From NCBI GenBank assembly GCA_038237225.1, contig JBBRYX010000021.1:1-64000 (forward strand): 64,000 bases of DNA, given 5' to 3'. The notes under the pieces were generated by a model. The model did not search any database. It was not told where the DNA came from and worked only from the letters and a program-made list of their open reading frames with translations. This DNA comes from DASVUC01 sp038237225. GTDB lineage: Bacteria; Planctomycetota; Phycisphaerae; Tepidisphaerales; Tepidisphaeraceae. The position numbers and the translations under genes are program-made. Of this stretch, positions 9,393 through 17,223 are shown one piece after another (the stretch's first letter is position 1; each line of letters opens with the position of its first letter).

Positions 9393-10553
9393 TCACTCCC
9401 GCAAACTGTGCTCAATTCGACTCATACTTTCCACCCGCCATTCCGGCGCCCGCTCCTCCATCACATCCGGAAAATATTCCCTCAAATTCTCCCGCGATAC
9501 CCCCCACAACCCAAACGTCTTGATCCCCGGCGTGTCCACCACCGCGCCCCCAAAGCTCAGCAAATACCGCTTCGCCGATGTCGTCGTGTGAATCCCCTTG
9601 GAAGTGTATTCGCTCACCCGTCCAATTCGAATATCCAGCTCCGGCTGAATCGACCCAATCAAGCTGCTCTTTCCCACCCCGCTATGCCCCGCCAGCACAG
9701 TCACCTTATTTTTCAGCACCTCAATAAGTTCTTCCAGTCCGCTGCGCGCCTCCACGCTCGATCGCATCGTCCGAATTCCCAGCCCCTGGTAATGCAGCAA
9801 AACCTCCGATGCCAGCGCCGCCGCCTCCGCCCCTTCCCCGTCATTTGTCGCCAGATCCACCTTGTTCAAGCAAACGATTGCCGCCAGCCCACCGCTCTGC
9901 GCCGCAATGATCATCCGATCCACCAACCCCCACTTCACCACCGGAAACAGCAAGCTCGCCACGATCAACATCTGATCCGCATTCGCCACGATCGGATGCT
10001 GATTCGTCCCCTTGAAACTCTCCGCCCGCGTCAAAATCGTCTTCCGCGGCAGCAATTGCTCAATCACACCCTCCGGCCGACCCTGATCATCCGTCACCCC
10101 CGTCGCCCGAAACCGCACCCGATCCCCCACGACAATCCCCGTCTCACTCGACTTCGCCAACGTCTTCCGCACCACGCACAAATACGTCACCTTCCGATCC
10201 CCCTCGCGTAGCGCCCGCTCCGTTAGCGGACCCGCTTGCGGGGCGCTCTTCTCTTCCCCCTCGTCCGCAATCCCCGGAACCGCTTGGGTCGAGGGTAGCG
10301 CCTCTCCCTCAACCTCCAGAAACAAAGAATGAACCTGCACCACTTCCCCCACCGGCAACGAATTCACATCCCCTTCAATCGCATCTTCCCCCGCCCGCAT
10401 CAGCGTCGTCTTCTCCAGCTTATTCTGCACCGCATGCTTCGATCGATTCGAAAACTTCTCCCCCGACTCCGCCCGATCCTCATCATACCCCCCGCTCATA
10501 TACCGGTTCGTAATATCCTTCTCCCGCGGCGATTTCTTCGGCTTGCCTTTCAT
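9393..10553 (-). CDS. rsgA: Small ribosomal subunit biogenesis GTPase RsgA, without the C-terminal zinc finger
   Basis: 386-aa circularly permuted GTPase that checks late maturation of the 30S subunit. An N-terminal basic tail and OB-fold (about residues 60-190) come first. The permuted motif order is then G4 LNKVDL (about 227), G1 GHSGVGKSSL (about 287-296) and G3 DTPGIKTFGL (about 338), which is diagnostic of RsgA. The family normally ends with a Cys/His zinc-binding domain after the EYFP segment. Here EYFPDVMEE is followed within some 25 residues by the stop, with no cysteine, so that domain is cleanly missing. A short insert rich in Glu/Ala near residue 90 is also unusual. GTPase identity is secure; whether the shortened protein works normally is unknown. 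Confidence 0.92.
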   Translation of the reverse strand: MKGKPKKSPREKDITNRYMSGGYDEDRAESGEKFSNRSKHAVQNKLEKTTLMRAGEDAIEGDVNSLPVGEVVQVHSLFLEVEGEALPSTQAVPGIADEGEEKSAPQAGPLTERALREGDRKVTYLCVVRKTLAKSSETGIVVGDRVRFRATGVTDDQGRPEGVIEQLLPRKTILTRAESFKGTNQHPIVANADQMLIVASLLFPVVKWGLVDRMIIAAQSGGLAAIVCLNKVDLATNDGEGAEAAALASEVLLHYQGLGIRTMRSSVEARSGLEELIEVLKNKVTVLAGHSGVGKSSLIGSIQPELDIRIGRVSEYTSKGIHTTTSAKRYLLSFGGAVVDTPGIKTFGLWGVSRENLREYFPDVMEERAPEWRVESMSRIEHSLRE

Positions 10554-10847
10554 CCGGTACTTGTAGTCTAACGCCCAGCCAATCCTTCAATCCATCCATC
10601 AGAATAGAACGCGGCATGCGCGATCCCGGAACACGGAAAGCATTTGCATAGCGGTCGGACCGAAGGCCCACATGCGACCATTTCTCAGAATCACCTTCAC
10701 TATTTTAGCATATGTTCCCGCCTGCGACACGCATAGAACCTGCGAGCGGAAGGCCATCCATACCCAACCTTCGGACCTCGCTCTCGTTGACCCTCCCTTT
10801 GCATACCATTACTCTTCCGTCGCTTTCCCCCGAATGGAGTTTTCCAC
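10554..10847. promoter_or_regulatory. Divergent intergenic region between rsgA and purF
   Basis: About 290 bp separating divergent genes, so it should hold promoters for both. An AT-rich stretch around 10695-10720 (TATTTTAGCATATG) is the only promoter-like sequence I can point to. No riboswitch or operator is recognisable. Confidence 0.3.
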
Positions 10848-12263
10848 TTGTCCGTCCCTCTCCCCTTACTCGACCACTACGAAAAAAAAGAAAAATGCGG
10901 CCTCTTCGGCGTCTGGGGAACACCCGAATCATCCATCCTTTCCTTCGAAGGACTCTTCGCCCAACAACATCGCGGCCAGGAATCCGCCGGCATCGCCGTC
11001 TCCAACGGAACCACCCTCAACGGTCACATGGGAATGGGACTCGTCTCCCAGGTCTTCAACGCCCGAATGCTCCGCGAAGAACTCGCCGGCAAAGCCGCCA
11101 TCGGCCACGTCCGCTACTCCACCACCGGCTCCAGCAAACTCTGCAACGCCCAGCCACTCCTTCGCGAATTTTCCATGGGTCCCGTCGCCGTCGCCCATAA
11201 CGGCAACCTGATCAACGCCGCCGCCATCCGCGGCGAGTACGAAGCCCGCGGCCACATCTTCCAGTCCACCACCGACACCGAAATCATCGTCCACCTCCTC
11301 GCCAACCCCGACATCCTCGCTAAGCCCGATCCCCTCCCCCACGTCCTTCGCCTGCTCCAGGGAGCCTACTCGCTCCTCTTCCTCTTCCCCGACCGCATCG
11401 AAGCCGCCCGCGATCCCTGGGGCGTACGTCCCCTCGCGTTAGGCAAAACCCGCGACGGAAACTGGTGCGCCGCCAGCGAAACCTGCGCCTTCGACGCCAT
11501 CGACGCCACCTACGTCCGCGACGTCGAGCCCGGCGAAATCGTCCGCATCGACGACTCCGGAATCTCCTCACGCAGGTTTTCCGATCCCGCGCCCCTCCGC
11601 GCACACTGCGTCTTCGAACACGTTTACTTCTCCAACCCCGCCAGCAAAATCTTCGGCCAAACCGTTCACACCGTCCGCCAATCCCTCGGCCGCCAGCTCG
11701 CCCGCGAAGCCTCCGTCGAAGCCGACTACATCATGCCCATGCCCGACTCCGGCCGATCCGCCGCCCTCGGCTTCGCCCAGCAATCCGGCACACCCTTCAA
11801 CGAAGGCATCGTCCCCAATCGCTTCGTCGGCCGAACCTTCATCCTCCCCAACCAGATCCAGCGCGACCGCGCTGTCTCCATGAAGCTCAACATCATCCCC
11901 GATGTCGTCGCCGACAAACGCATCGTCATCGTCGAAGACTCCATCGTCCGCGGCACCACCACCCGCTCCAAAATGCGCGCTCTCCGCAAAGCCGGCGCAA
12001 AAGAGATCCACCTCCGCGTCAGTTGTCCCCCCATCCGTCATCCCTGCTTCTACGGCATCGACTTCCCCACCAGCACGGAACTCATCGCACACAATCGCAC
12101 CGTCGATCAAATCCGCGACTTCATCGAAGTCGATTCCCTCGCCTACATCTCCCTCGAAGGCATGCTCTCCTGCGTCAACCTTCCCAAAGACCACTACTGC
12201 ACCGCCTGCTGGTCCGGAAACTACAAGATCCCCATCAATCCCCCGAGTCTCGCCCTTCGTTAA
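10848..12263 (+). CDS. purF: Amidophosphoribosyltransferase (PurF)
   Basis: 471-aa enzyme for the first step of purine synthesis: PRPP plus glutamine gives 5-phosphoribosylamine. The N-terminal Ntn glutaminase domain starts at Cys-17 (KCGLFGVWG) after a short propeptide that would be removed. AQQHRGQESAG and the glutaminase core follow. The PRPP-binding loop VIVEDSIVRGTTT lies near residue 360. Cysteines including the CTAC pair near the C-terminus suggest the Fe-S containing, Bacillus-type enzyme. Start: TTG at 10848, chosen because GGAG lies 9 nt upstream and the only nearby ATG is out of frame; the residues before Cys-17 then match the usual propeptide length. It stands alone rather than in a purine operon. 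Confidence 0.95.
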   Translation: MSVPLPLLDHYEKKEKCGLFGVWGTPESSILSFEGLFAQQHRGQESAGIAVSNGTTLNGHMGMGLVSQVFNARMLREELAGKAAIGHVRYSTTGSSKLCNAQPLLREFSMGPVAVAHNGNLINAAAIRGEYEARGHIFQSTTDTEIIVHLLANPDILAKPDPLPHVLRLLQGAYSLLFLFPDRIEAARDPWGVRPLALGKTRDGNWCAASETCAFDAIDATYVRDVEPGEIVRIDDSGISSRRFSDPAPLRAHCVFEHVYFSNPASKIFGQTVHTVRQSLGRQLAREASVEADYIMPMPDSGRSAALGFAQQSGTPFNEGIVPNRFVGRTFILPNQIQRDRAVSMKLNIIPDVVADKRIVIVEDSIVRGTTTRSKMRALRKAGAKEIHLRVSCPPIRHPCFYGIDFPTSTELIAHNRTVDQIRDFIEVDSLAYISLEGMLSCVNLPKDHYCTACWSGNYKIPINPPSLALR

Positions 12264-12366
12264 CGTCCTTCCCGTTTTATCCCTCCCATTCGGTAAATCC
12301 GACCCCACTTCCCGCCGATGAAATCCACAGTGCGCCTCCACGTGCCCCGGGGTGCCGATAAAAACT

Positions 12367-14667
12367 ATGACCGGCCGCCCGGATAAAAAAATCCTCTGGG
12401 GACTCGGCCTGGCGATCCTCGTGATCGCCGGGATGGGGACCATTTTCTACACCGGTACCACCCTCCTCATCGCCGACGCCGAACGCGTCGACAGCACCCA
12501 TAACGTCATCCACACGCTCACCGACTTCTACGCCCAGGTCCAGGAAATCCGCACCACCACCCGAGGCTACGTCCTCAACGGCGACGAACGCTTCCTCCGT
12601 CATCGCAATGCCGCCGTCACCCGAGCGAGGGAAGAACTTCAATCCCTCAAGGATCTCGCCCAACCCGGCTCCCGGCAGCAGATCAACCTTCGCGATCTCC
12701 AGAATCTCTTCGACACCAATCTCAAAGAGGCCGATCAACTCATCCAGCTTCGCAAGCGACAGGGATTGCTGACTGCCCTGGCGAACATCCGACAGCAGAT
12801 CGAGAAGGACCTCGACGACGGCCTGCGCGATCAGGTCAATCAGATGACCCACGATCATCGCGAGCAACTCACCCGCCGCGGTCTCGAGGCCCAGAACAGC
12901 AACCGCGCCATGCTCCTTATCGTCGTCGCCGGCTCCATCGCCGAAATCCTCGTCGCCCTCGCCGCCGCCCTCGCCATCCGCCGCAACATACGCGAGCGGC
13001 AAAAAGCGATTAATACCCTGCGCGACAGCGAATCCACCCTGCGAAATCACGCTGCCCAACTCAGCGCCGCCAAAGACGCCCTGGAACTGAATTCCGGCCA
13101 GCTCGAAGTCGCGCGCACTGCCGCCGACTCCGCCAACCAATCCAAAAGCACATTCCTCGCCAACATGTCCCACGAGATTCGCACTCCGCTCACGTCAATC
13201 CTGGGATACGCAGAACTCGTTCTCGAGCCCGATCAAACCGCATCCGATCGCCACGACTGCCTCCAGATCATTCGCCGTTCCGCCAAGCATCTCCTCGAGC
13301 TCATCAACGAAGTCCTCGACCTCTCCAAAATCGAAGCCGGTCGAATGACCGTTGAGTCCATCCCCTGTAATCCCGCTCAGCTCCTCTCCGAAGTCGTCTC
13401 GATGGTCCGGCCCCGCGCCGAGGAGAAAAACGTCTCGATGCGCCTCGAGTTCGACGGCGCTTTCCCCGATCAGGTCAAATCCGATCCGCTCCGGCTCCGC
13501 CAGGTTCTCATGAACCTCGTCGGAAACGCCGTCAAATTCACCAGCGTGGGCGAGATCATCGTCCACGCCGAATGCTCGCGCGATCACGCCGGTCACAGTC
13601 ATCTGAAAGTCGCCGTCGCCGATACCGGCATCGGTATGAACACCGATCAAATCCAAAGCTGCTTCCGTCCCTTCACCCAGGCCGACGAAACCACCACCCG
13701 AAAATTCGGCGGCACAGGACTCGGTCTCACCATCAGCAAGCGCCTCGCTGAAATGCTCGGCGGCGACATCAGCGTGCAATCCGAAATCGGCAAAGGATCA
13801 ACCTTCACCCTCGACGTCGACACCGGTGATCTCCCGGACGCCCATTGGATCCATGGCCTCACCGAAGGCGTCTTTGTCACCCACAACGAAAAAACCTCCG
13901 CCCGCGAAACAGTCCTGCACGGCCACATCCTCCTCGCCGAAGATGGCCGCGACAACCAGCGCCTCATCAGCACCCATCTCCGCAAAGCCGGCGCGCAGGT
14001 CACCATCGCCGAAAACGGCCGCGAAGCCGTCGATCTCGTCAAATCACAGGCGTTCGATCTCGTTCTTATGGATATGCAGATGCCGCTGCTCGACGGCTAC
14101 GATGCCACCCGTCAACTCCGCCGCCTCGGATACACGTTGCCGGTCCTCGCCCTCACCGCCCATGCCATGTCGGGTGATCGCGAAAAATGCATCGCCGCCG
14201 GATGCAGCGACTATCTCACCAAACCCATCGACAAGTCACAGCTCCTCTGGACCATCGCAACGCATCTGGGCGACAAGCCCGTCGCGGGTGCCACGAGTGA
14301 AAGGTCTTCTCTGCCGCCGCAATCGGCAGAGCTTTTGAAAAGCGAATTTGCCGATGACGCCGACATGCGCCAGCTTGTCGAGCAGTTCACGCAAGAGCTG
14401 CCGGAACAAGTCGGCAAGATCAACACGCTGCTCGAGCAGAAGCAAATGGACGAGCTGCGCCGAATCGTTCACCAGCTCAAAGGCGCCGGTGGCGGTTACG
14501 GATTCACCCCCATCACCACCGAAGCCGCTCGCGCCGAGAACCTCATCAAGCACAATCACAGCCTCGAAGAAATCGATCGGGCGGTCCGATCTCTGGTCGA
14601 AACCATTCGCTGCGTCGAAGGCTACCAGCCTTCACAGGAAGATGGGTCATGCCTCAAAAAGTCCTGA
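12367..14667 (+). CDS. Hybrid sensor histidine kinase (CHASE3-HisKA-HATPase-REC-Hpt)
   Basis: 766-aa membrane sensor. Two membrane helices (about residues 9-33 and 182-203) flank an all-helical extracytoplasmic domain of CHASE3 type containing RTTTRGYVLNGDERFL. The cytoplasmic part has a HisKA box with the phosphorylated His in NMSHEIRTPL, a HATPase with its N and G boxes (NAVKFT, GTGLGLTISKRL), a receiver with the phospho-acceptor Asp in LMDMQMPLLDGYD, and a C-terminal Hpt domain with its His in IVHQLKGAGG. This is a complete phosphorelay in one protein. A GTG at 12352 is an alternative start, five codons longer. The gene overlaps the downstream diguanylate cyclase by 19 bp, which makes that protein the probable output partner (inference). 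Confidence 0.92.
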   Translation: MTGRPDKKILWGLGLAILVIAGMGTIFYTGTTLLIADAERVDSTHNVIHTLTDFYAQVQEIRTTTRGYVLNGDERFLRHRNAAVTRAREELQSLKDLAQPGSRQQINLRDLQNLFDTNLKEADQLIQLRKRQGLLTALANIRQQIEKDLDDGLRDQVNQMTHDHREQLTRRGLEAQNSNRAMLLIVVAGSIAEILVALAAALAIRRNIRERQKAINTLRDSESTLRNHAAQLSAAKDALELNSGQLEVARTAADSANQSKSTFLANMSHEIRTPLTSILGYAELVLEPDQTASDRHDCLQIIRRSAKHLLELINEVLDLSKIEAGRMTVESIPCNPAQLLSEVVSMVRPRAEEKNVSMRLEFDGAFPDQVKSDPLRLRQVLMNLVGNAVKFTSVGEIIVHAECSRDHAGHSHLKVAVADTGIGMNTDQIQSCFRPFTQADETTTRKFGGTGLGLTISKRLAEMLGGDISVQSEIGKGSTFTLDVDTGDLPDAHWIHGLTEGVFVTHNEKTSARETVLHGHILLAEDGRDNQRLISTHLRKAGAQVTIAENGREAVDLVKSQAFDLVLMDMQMPLLDGYDATRQLRRLGYTLPVLALTAHAMSGDREKCIAAGCSDYLTKPIDKSQLLWTIATHLGDKPVAGATSERSSLPPQSAELLKSEFADDADMRQLVEQFTQELPEQVGKINTLLEQKQMDELRRIVHQLKGAGGGYGFTPITTEAARAENLIKHNHSLEEIDRAVRSLVETIRCVEGYQPSQEDGSCLKKS

Positions 14668-15578
14668 TCATCGACGATTCCAAGCCGATTCACGCGCTGG
14701 TCAAGGCTCGGCTCGCGGACGAACCCGTCGAACTTCATTCCGCCTTCGACGGTGAAGCCGGTATTCTCGCTGCGCTGAACCTTCTCCCCGATCTCATCCT
14801 CCTCGACGTCGACATGCCCACCCCCGATGGCTTCGAAGTCTGCCGCCGTCTGAAGGACGATCCCGCAACCATGAACATCCCCGTCGTCTTCCTCACCGGC
14901 ATCGCCTCCACCGATCAAAAAATCCGCGGCCTCGAACTTGGCGCCCTCGACTACATCTTAAAACCCTTCGACCCCGCCGAGCTGCGCGCCCGCGTACGCA
15001 CCAGCTTGCGACAGAAATACCTCCTCGAGCTCCTCTCCAAGAAGGCCATGATCGACGGTCTGACCGGCCTCTGGAACCGCAGCTACTTCGACCAGCAACT
15101 CGCCGCCAACCTCGCGCTCTATCGCCGAAGCGGCTACACCGTCTCGATCGTGCTTGCCGACGTCGATCACTTCAAAACCATCAACGACAACTTCGGTCAT
15201 CCCACCGGCGACGAAGCCCTCCGAGCCATCGCCCAGATCCTTCAATCCAGTTGCCGCCTCGAAGACATCGTCTGCCGCTACGGCGGCGAAGAATTCGTCA
15301 TCATCTGCCCCAACACGCCCGCCGAAAAATCCCTCATCCTCGCCGAGCGTCTGCGCGACTCCATCTCCCGCCTCACCATGTCCTACCGCCGAACCCCCAT
15401 CCCCCTCACCTGCTCCTTCGGCATCGCCGACCCCGCCACCTGCGGCGAACTCTCCATCATCGAAGCCGCCGATCACGCCCTCTACCAAGCCAAAAAAATC
15501 GGCCGCAACCGCGTCATCGTCGCCGGCGCCGAACTCATCCCCACCCCCCCAGTCGAATCCCTTCGCGTCGCCTCGTAG
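14649..15578 (+). CDS. Response regulator diguanylate cyclase (REC-GGDEF)
   Basis: 309-aa cytoplasmic enzyme expected to make cyclic di-GMP from two GTP. The receiver domain occupies residues 1-120, with the phospho-acceptor Asp in ILLDVDMPTPDG (about residue 55). The GGDEF domain follows, with an intact active site GGEEF at 212-216 and a product-inhibition I-site RLED five residues before it. It therefore looks catalytically active and feedback-inhibited. It overlaps the upstream hybrid kinase gene by 19 bp, which implies co-translation and suggests the kinase controls c-di-GMP output through this receiver (inference). The stop codon lies inside a hairpin repeat that follows the gene. Confidence 0.93.
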   Translation: MPQKVLIIDDSKPIHALVKARLADEPVELHSAFDGEAGILAALNLLPDLILLDVDMPTPDGFEVCRRLKDDPATMNIPVVFLTGIASTDQKIRGLELGALDYILKPFDPAELRARVRTSLRQKYLLELLSKKAMIDGLTGLWNRSYFDQQLAANLALYRRSGYTVSIVLADVDHFKTINDNFGHPTGDEALRAIAQILQSSCRLEDIVCRYGGEEFVIICPNTPAEKSLILAERLRDSISRLTMSYRRTPIPLTCSFGIADPATCGELSIIEAADHALYQAKKIGRNRVIVAGAELIPTPPVESLRVAS

Positions 15579-15641
15579 GCTGGGCACTGCCCCCTCTTTG
15601 CTTCGCCAAGATGAAAACGTGGTGGGCGATGCCCACCCTAC
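15575..15641. repeat. REP-like hairpin element between convergent genes
   Basis: A GTAGG-TGGGCA half at 15575-15593 is matched in inverted orientation by TGGGC...CCCTAC at 15622-15641. The right half is itself a perfect 7-bp hairpin (GGTGGGC GAT GCCCACC). It lies between the convergent diguanylate cyclase and RidA genes and may act as a bidirectional terminator. A related half, TAGGGTGGAC, occurs near 16073. Confidence 0.55.
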
Positions 15642-16051
15642 GACATCACCACGTCCGCTTCGATTTCAATTTGCGCTTCCGCATCAATCAACCGCGCGAC
15701 TTCAACAATCGTCGTCGCCGGCCGAATCTCCCCAAACACCTCCCCATGTGCCTTGGCCACCTGGTCCCACTTCGATACATCGGTTACATACATCCGCGTC
15801 CGGATCACCTGTTCCATCTTTCCCCCCAGCGCCTCAACCGCCGCCCGAATGATCGCGAGCGACCGCCGCGCCTGCTCTTCGAGCGACTCTGAATAGCTCC
15901 CATCCGCGTTGATCCCCACGCTCCCCGTCACCGCAATAAAGCTTCCGCTGCGCACCGCCCGAGAATACCCCATCGTCGGCTCCCACTTCGATCCCGAGCT
16001 CGCGCAATGCCTTCCAAATCGATCCGCCACCGTGATGTTGATGTCATTCAC
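15638..16051 (-). CDS. RidA/YjgF-family enamine/imine deaminase-like protein
   Basis: 137-aa small cytoplasmic protein. RidA proteins form trimers that hydrolyse reactive enamine/imine intermediates to ammonia and ketoacids. The family landmarks are visible: SGSFIAVTGSVG near the start, an EQARRSLAIIRAAVEALGG helix, IRTRMYVTD carrying the usual substrate-binding Arg, and the C-terminal IEIEADVV strand. I start it at the GTG at 16051, because AGAAGG is about 10 nt upstream and the residues before it (to 16111) are not family-like. The gene is convergent with the diguanylate cyclase and divergent from the pterin enzyme gene. Exact substrate unknown. Confidence 0.88.
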   Translation of the reverse strand: MNDINITVADRFGRHCASSGSKWEPTMGYSRAVRSGSFIAVTGSVGINADGSYSESLEEQARRSLAIIRAAVEALGGKMEQVIRTRMYVTDVSKWDQVAKAHGEVFGEIRPATTIVEVARLIDAEAQIEIEADVVMS

Positions 16052-16141
16052 CTTGTGCCAACCTTCTCTAGTAGGGTGGACGCCGCCACCGCTTTTCCAG
16101 CAGCTTACCAACCCCCACCCCCTCCGCTAAACTCCTCAATC

Positions 16142-16510
16142 ATGCCCTTCGAAATCACCGCCGAACGATCCTTTTCCGCGTCCCACCAGCTCCGACTTTA
16201 CGACAACTCTCTTGAACCGCTCCATGGCCACAACTGGCAAGTCCGCGTCACCGTCTCCGCTCCGGCCCTCGACGCCATCGGCGTCGTTATGGATTTCCAC
16301 GCCTTGGAAGCACTCCTCAACACAATCGTCGACCCCTTTCACAATTCACATCTGAACGACCAACCGGCCTTCAAAAATGATCTCAATCCTTCCGCCGAAA
16401 ATGTCGCGGTTCATGTTGCCAACAGCTTGAAAGTGCCCGCTCACGTCCGCCTGACCAAGGTCGAAGTGTGGGAAACGCCGCAGAATTGCGCCATCTATCG
16501 CTTAGCCTGA
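16142..16510 (+). CDS. 6-pyruvoyl-tetrahydropterin synthase family protein, PTPS-III type
   Basis: 122-aa T-fold enzyme acting on dihydroneopterin triphosphate. The zinc ligands are His-15 (SASHQ), His-28 and His-30 (LHGHNW). The catalytic Cys of QueD and PTPS (CxxxHGH) is absent; instead Glu-25 gives ExxHGH, the signature published for PTPS-III proteins, which supply 6-hydroxymethyl-dihydropterin to folate synthesis in organisms lacking FolB. So folate rather than queuosine or biopterin synthesis is the better guess. This is inference from one motif. The gene is divergent from ridA, with about 90 bp between them. The ATG at 16142 matches the usual N-terminus; an in-frame extension upstream is not family-like. 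Confidence 0.85.
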   Translation: MPFEITAERSFSASHQLRLYDNSLEPLHGHNWQVRVTVSAPALDAIGVVMDFHALEALLNTIVDPFHNSHLNDQPAFKNDLNPSAENVAVHVANSLKVPAHVRLTKVEVWETPQNCAIYRLA

Positions 16511-16560
16511 CCGTTTGTCGATAACCTCTGTATGCGTCCACCAAATTCAAGATCTGATTG

Positions 16561-16605
16561 ACGCTGCTTTGCAGCGTAAATACGATTGACCGGAGCGATT
16601 GCTCC
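16561..16605 (+). promoter_or_regulatory. Two hairpins in the mcsA leader
   Basis: ACGCTGC-TTT-GCAGCGT (16561-16577, 7 bp) and GGAGC-GATT-GCTCC (16592-16605, 5 bp) lie between the pterin enzyme and mcsA. They could end the upstream transcript or structure the mcsA leader; neither has a T-tract. Confidence 0.35.
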
Positions 16606-16622
16606 ACTTCGCGTAGACCTAG

Positions 16623-17126
16623 ATGGGCTGCAACATGAAATGCGACAACTGCACGAAACAGGCGACGGTTCACCTGACCGAAATCCACAACGGCAAAAAG
16701 ATGGAGAAGCACCTCTGCGAGCAGTGCGCGGCGCAGAATGAGGGAGTGCCGGTTAAGGGGCACACACCGATCAATGAGCTGCTCACCAACTTCGTCCTCG
16801 CGCATTCCGGACTTCAAAAAGAAACCGGCGCCGCCTGCGAAGGCTGCGGCATCACCTGGGCGGAGTTCCGCCAGGCGGGACTCTTTGGCTGTGCCAACGA
16901 CTACACGTCCTTTGAAAAAGACCTGACTCCGCTCCTTCAGCGGGCCCACGAGGGCGCGAACCATCACGTCGGCAAAGTCCCCACCCGCCGCGGCGGCACC
17001 GGCGTCCCCATGAAAAAACAAATCGACGTCGCCAAGCTCCGCAAAGAACTCACCAAGGCGATCGAAGGCGAAGATTACGAACGAGCCGCAAAAGTACGCG
17101 ACCAAATCAAACAGGCGGAAGGATAG
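16623..17126 (+). CDS. mcsA: McsA-like zinc-finger activator of the protein-arginine kinase
   Basis: 167-aa cytoplasmic protein. It has four Cys-containing metal-binding motifs (KCDNC at 6-10, LCEQC near 33-37, ACEGC near 76-80, FGC near 93), then a low-complexity linker. A C-terminal UVR motif, LRKELTKAIEGEDYERAAKVRDQIK, shown here as residues about 137-163, is the type used to contact Clp or UvrB partners. This order matches McsA, the activator of McsB. A second Met four codons in (16635) is an equally good start because no strong ribosome site decides between them. mcsB starts about 100 bp downstream. Neither ctsR nor clpC is adjacent, unlike the Firmicutes operon, so regulation of heat-shock genes cannot be assumed. 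Confidence 0.9.
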   Translation: MGCNMKCDNCTKQATVHLTEIHNGKKMEKHLCEQCAAQNEGVPVKGHTPINELLTNFVLAHSGLQKETGAACEGCGITWAEFRQAGLFGCANDYTSFEKDLTPLLQRAHEGANHHVGKVPTRRGGTGVPMKKQIDVAKLRKELTKAIEGEDYERAAKVRDQIKQAEG

Positions 17127-17180
17127 AATGGTCCGTTGTCCGAGGTCAGTTGTCCGTTGCTGAAAACAAATACCCTTCAC

Positions 17181-17208
17181 AACTGACAACTGACAACTGA
17201 CAACCGGA
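17181..17208. repeat. Short tandem AACTGAC repeat
   Basis: Three 7-nt AACTGAC units in the mcsA-mcsB gap. A GTCAGTTGTC inverted match at about 17137-17147 could pair with them. A shorter copy (two units) is at 20111-20128 after the Ig-like protein gene. Confidence 0.5.
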
Positions 17209-17223
17209 AACCGACAACCAAAC

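Noticed and set aside
10672..11211. Long open frame overlapping the start of purF in another frame
   Set aside because: Ser/Pro/Thr-rich shadow; the purF frame has the catalytic Cys and family motifs.
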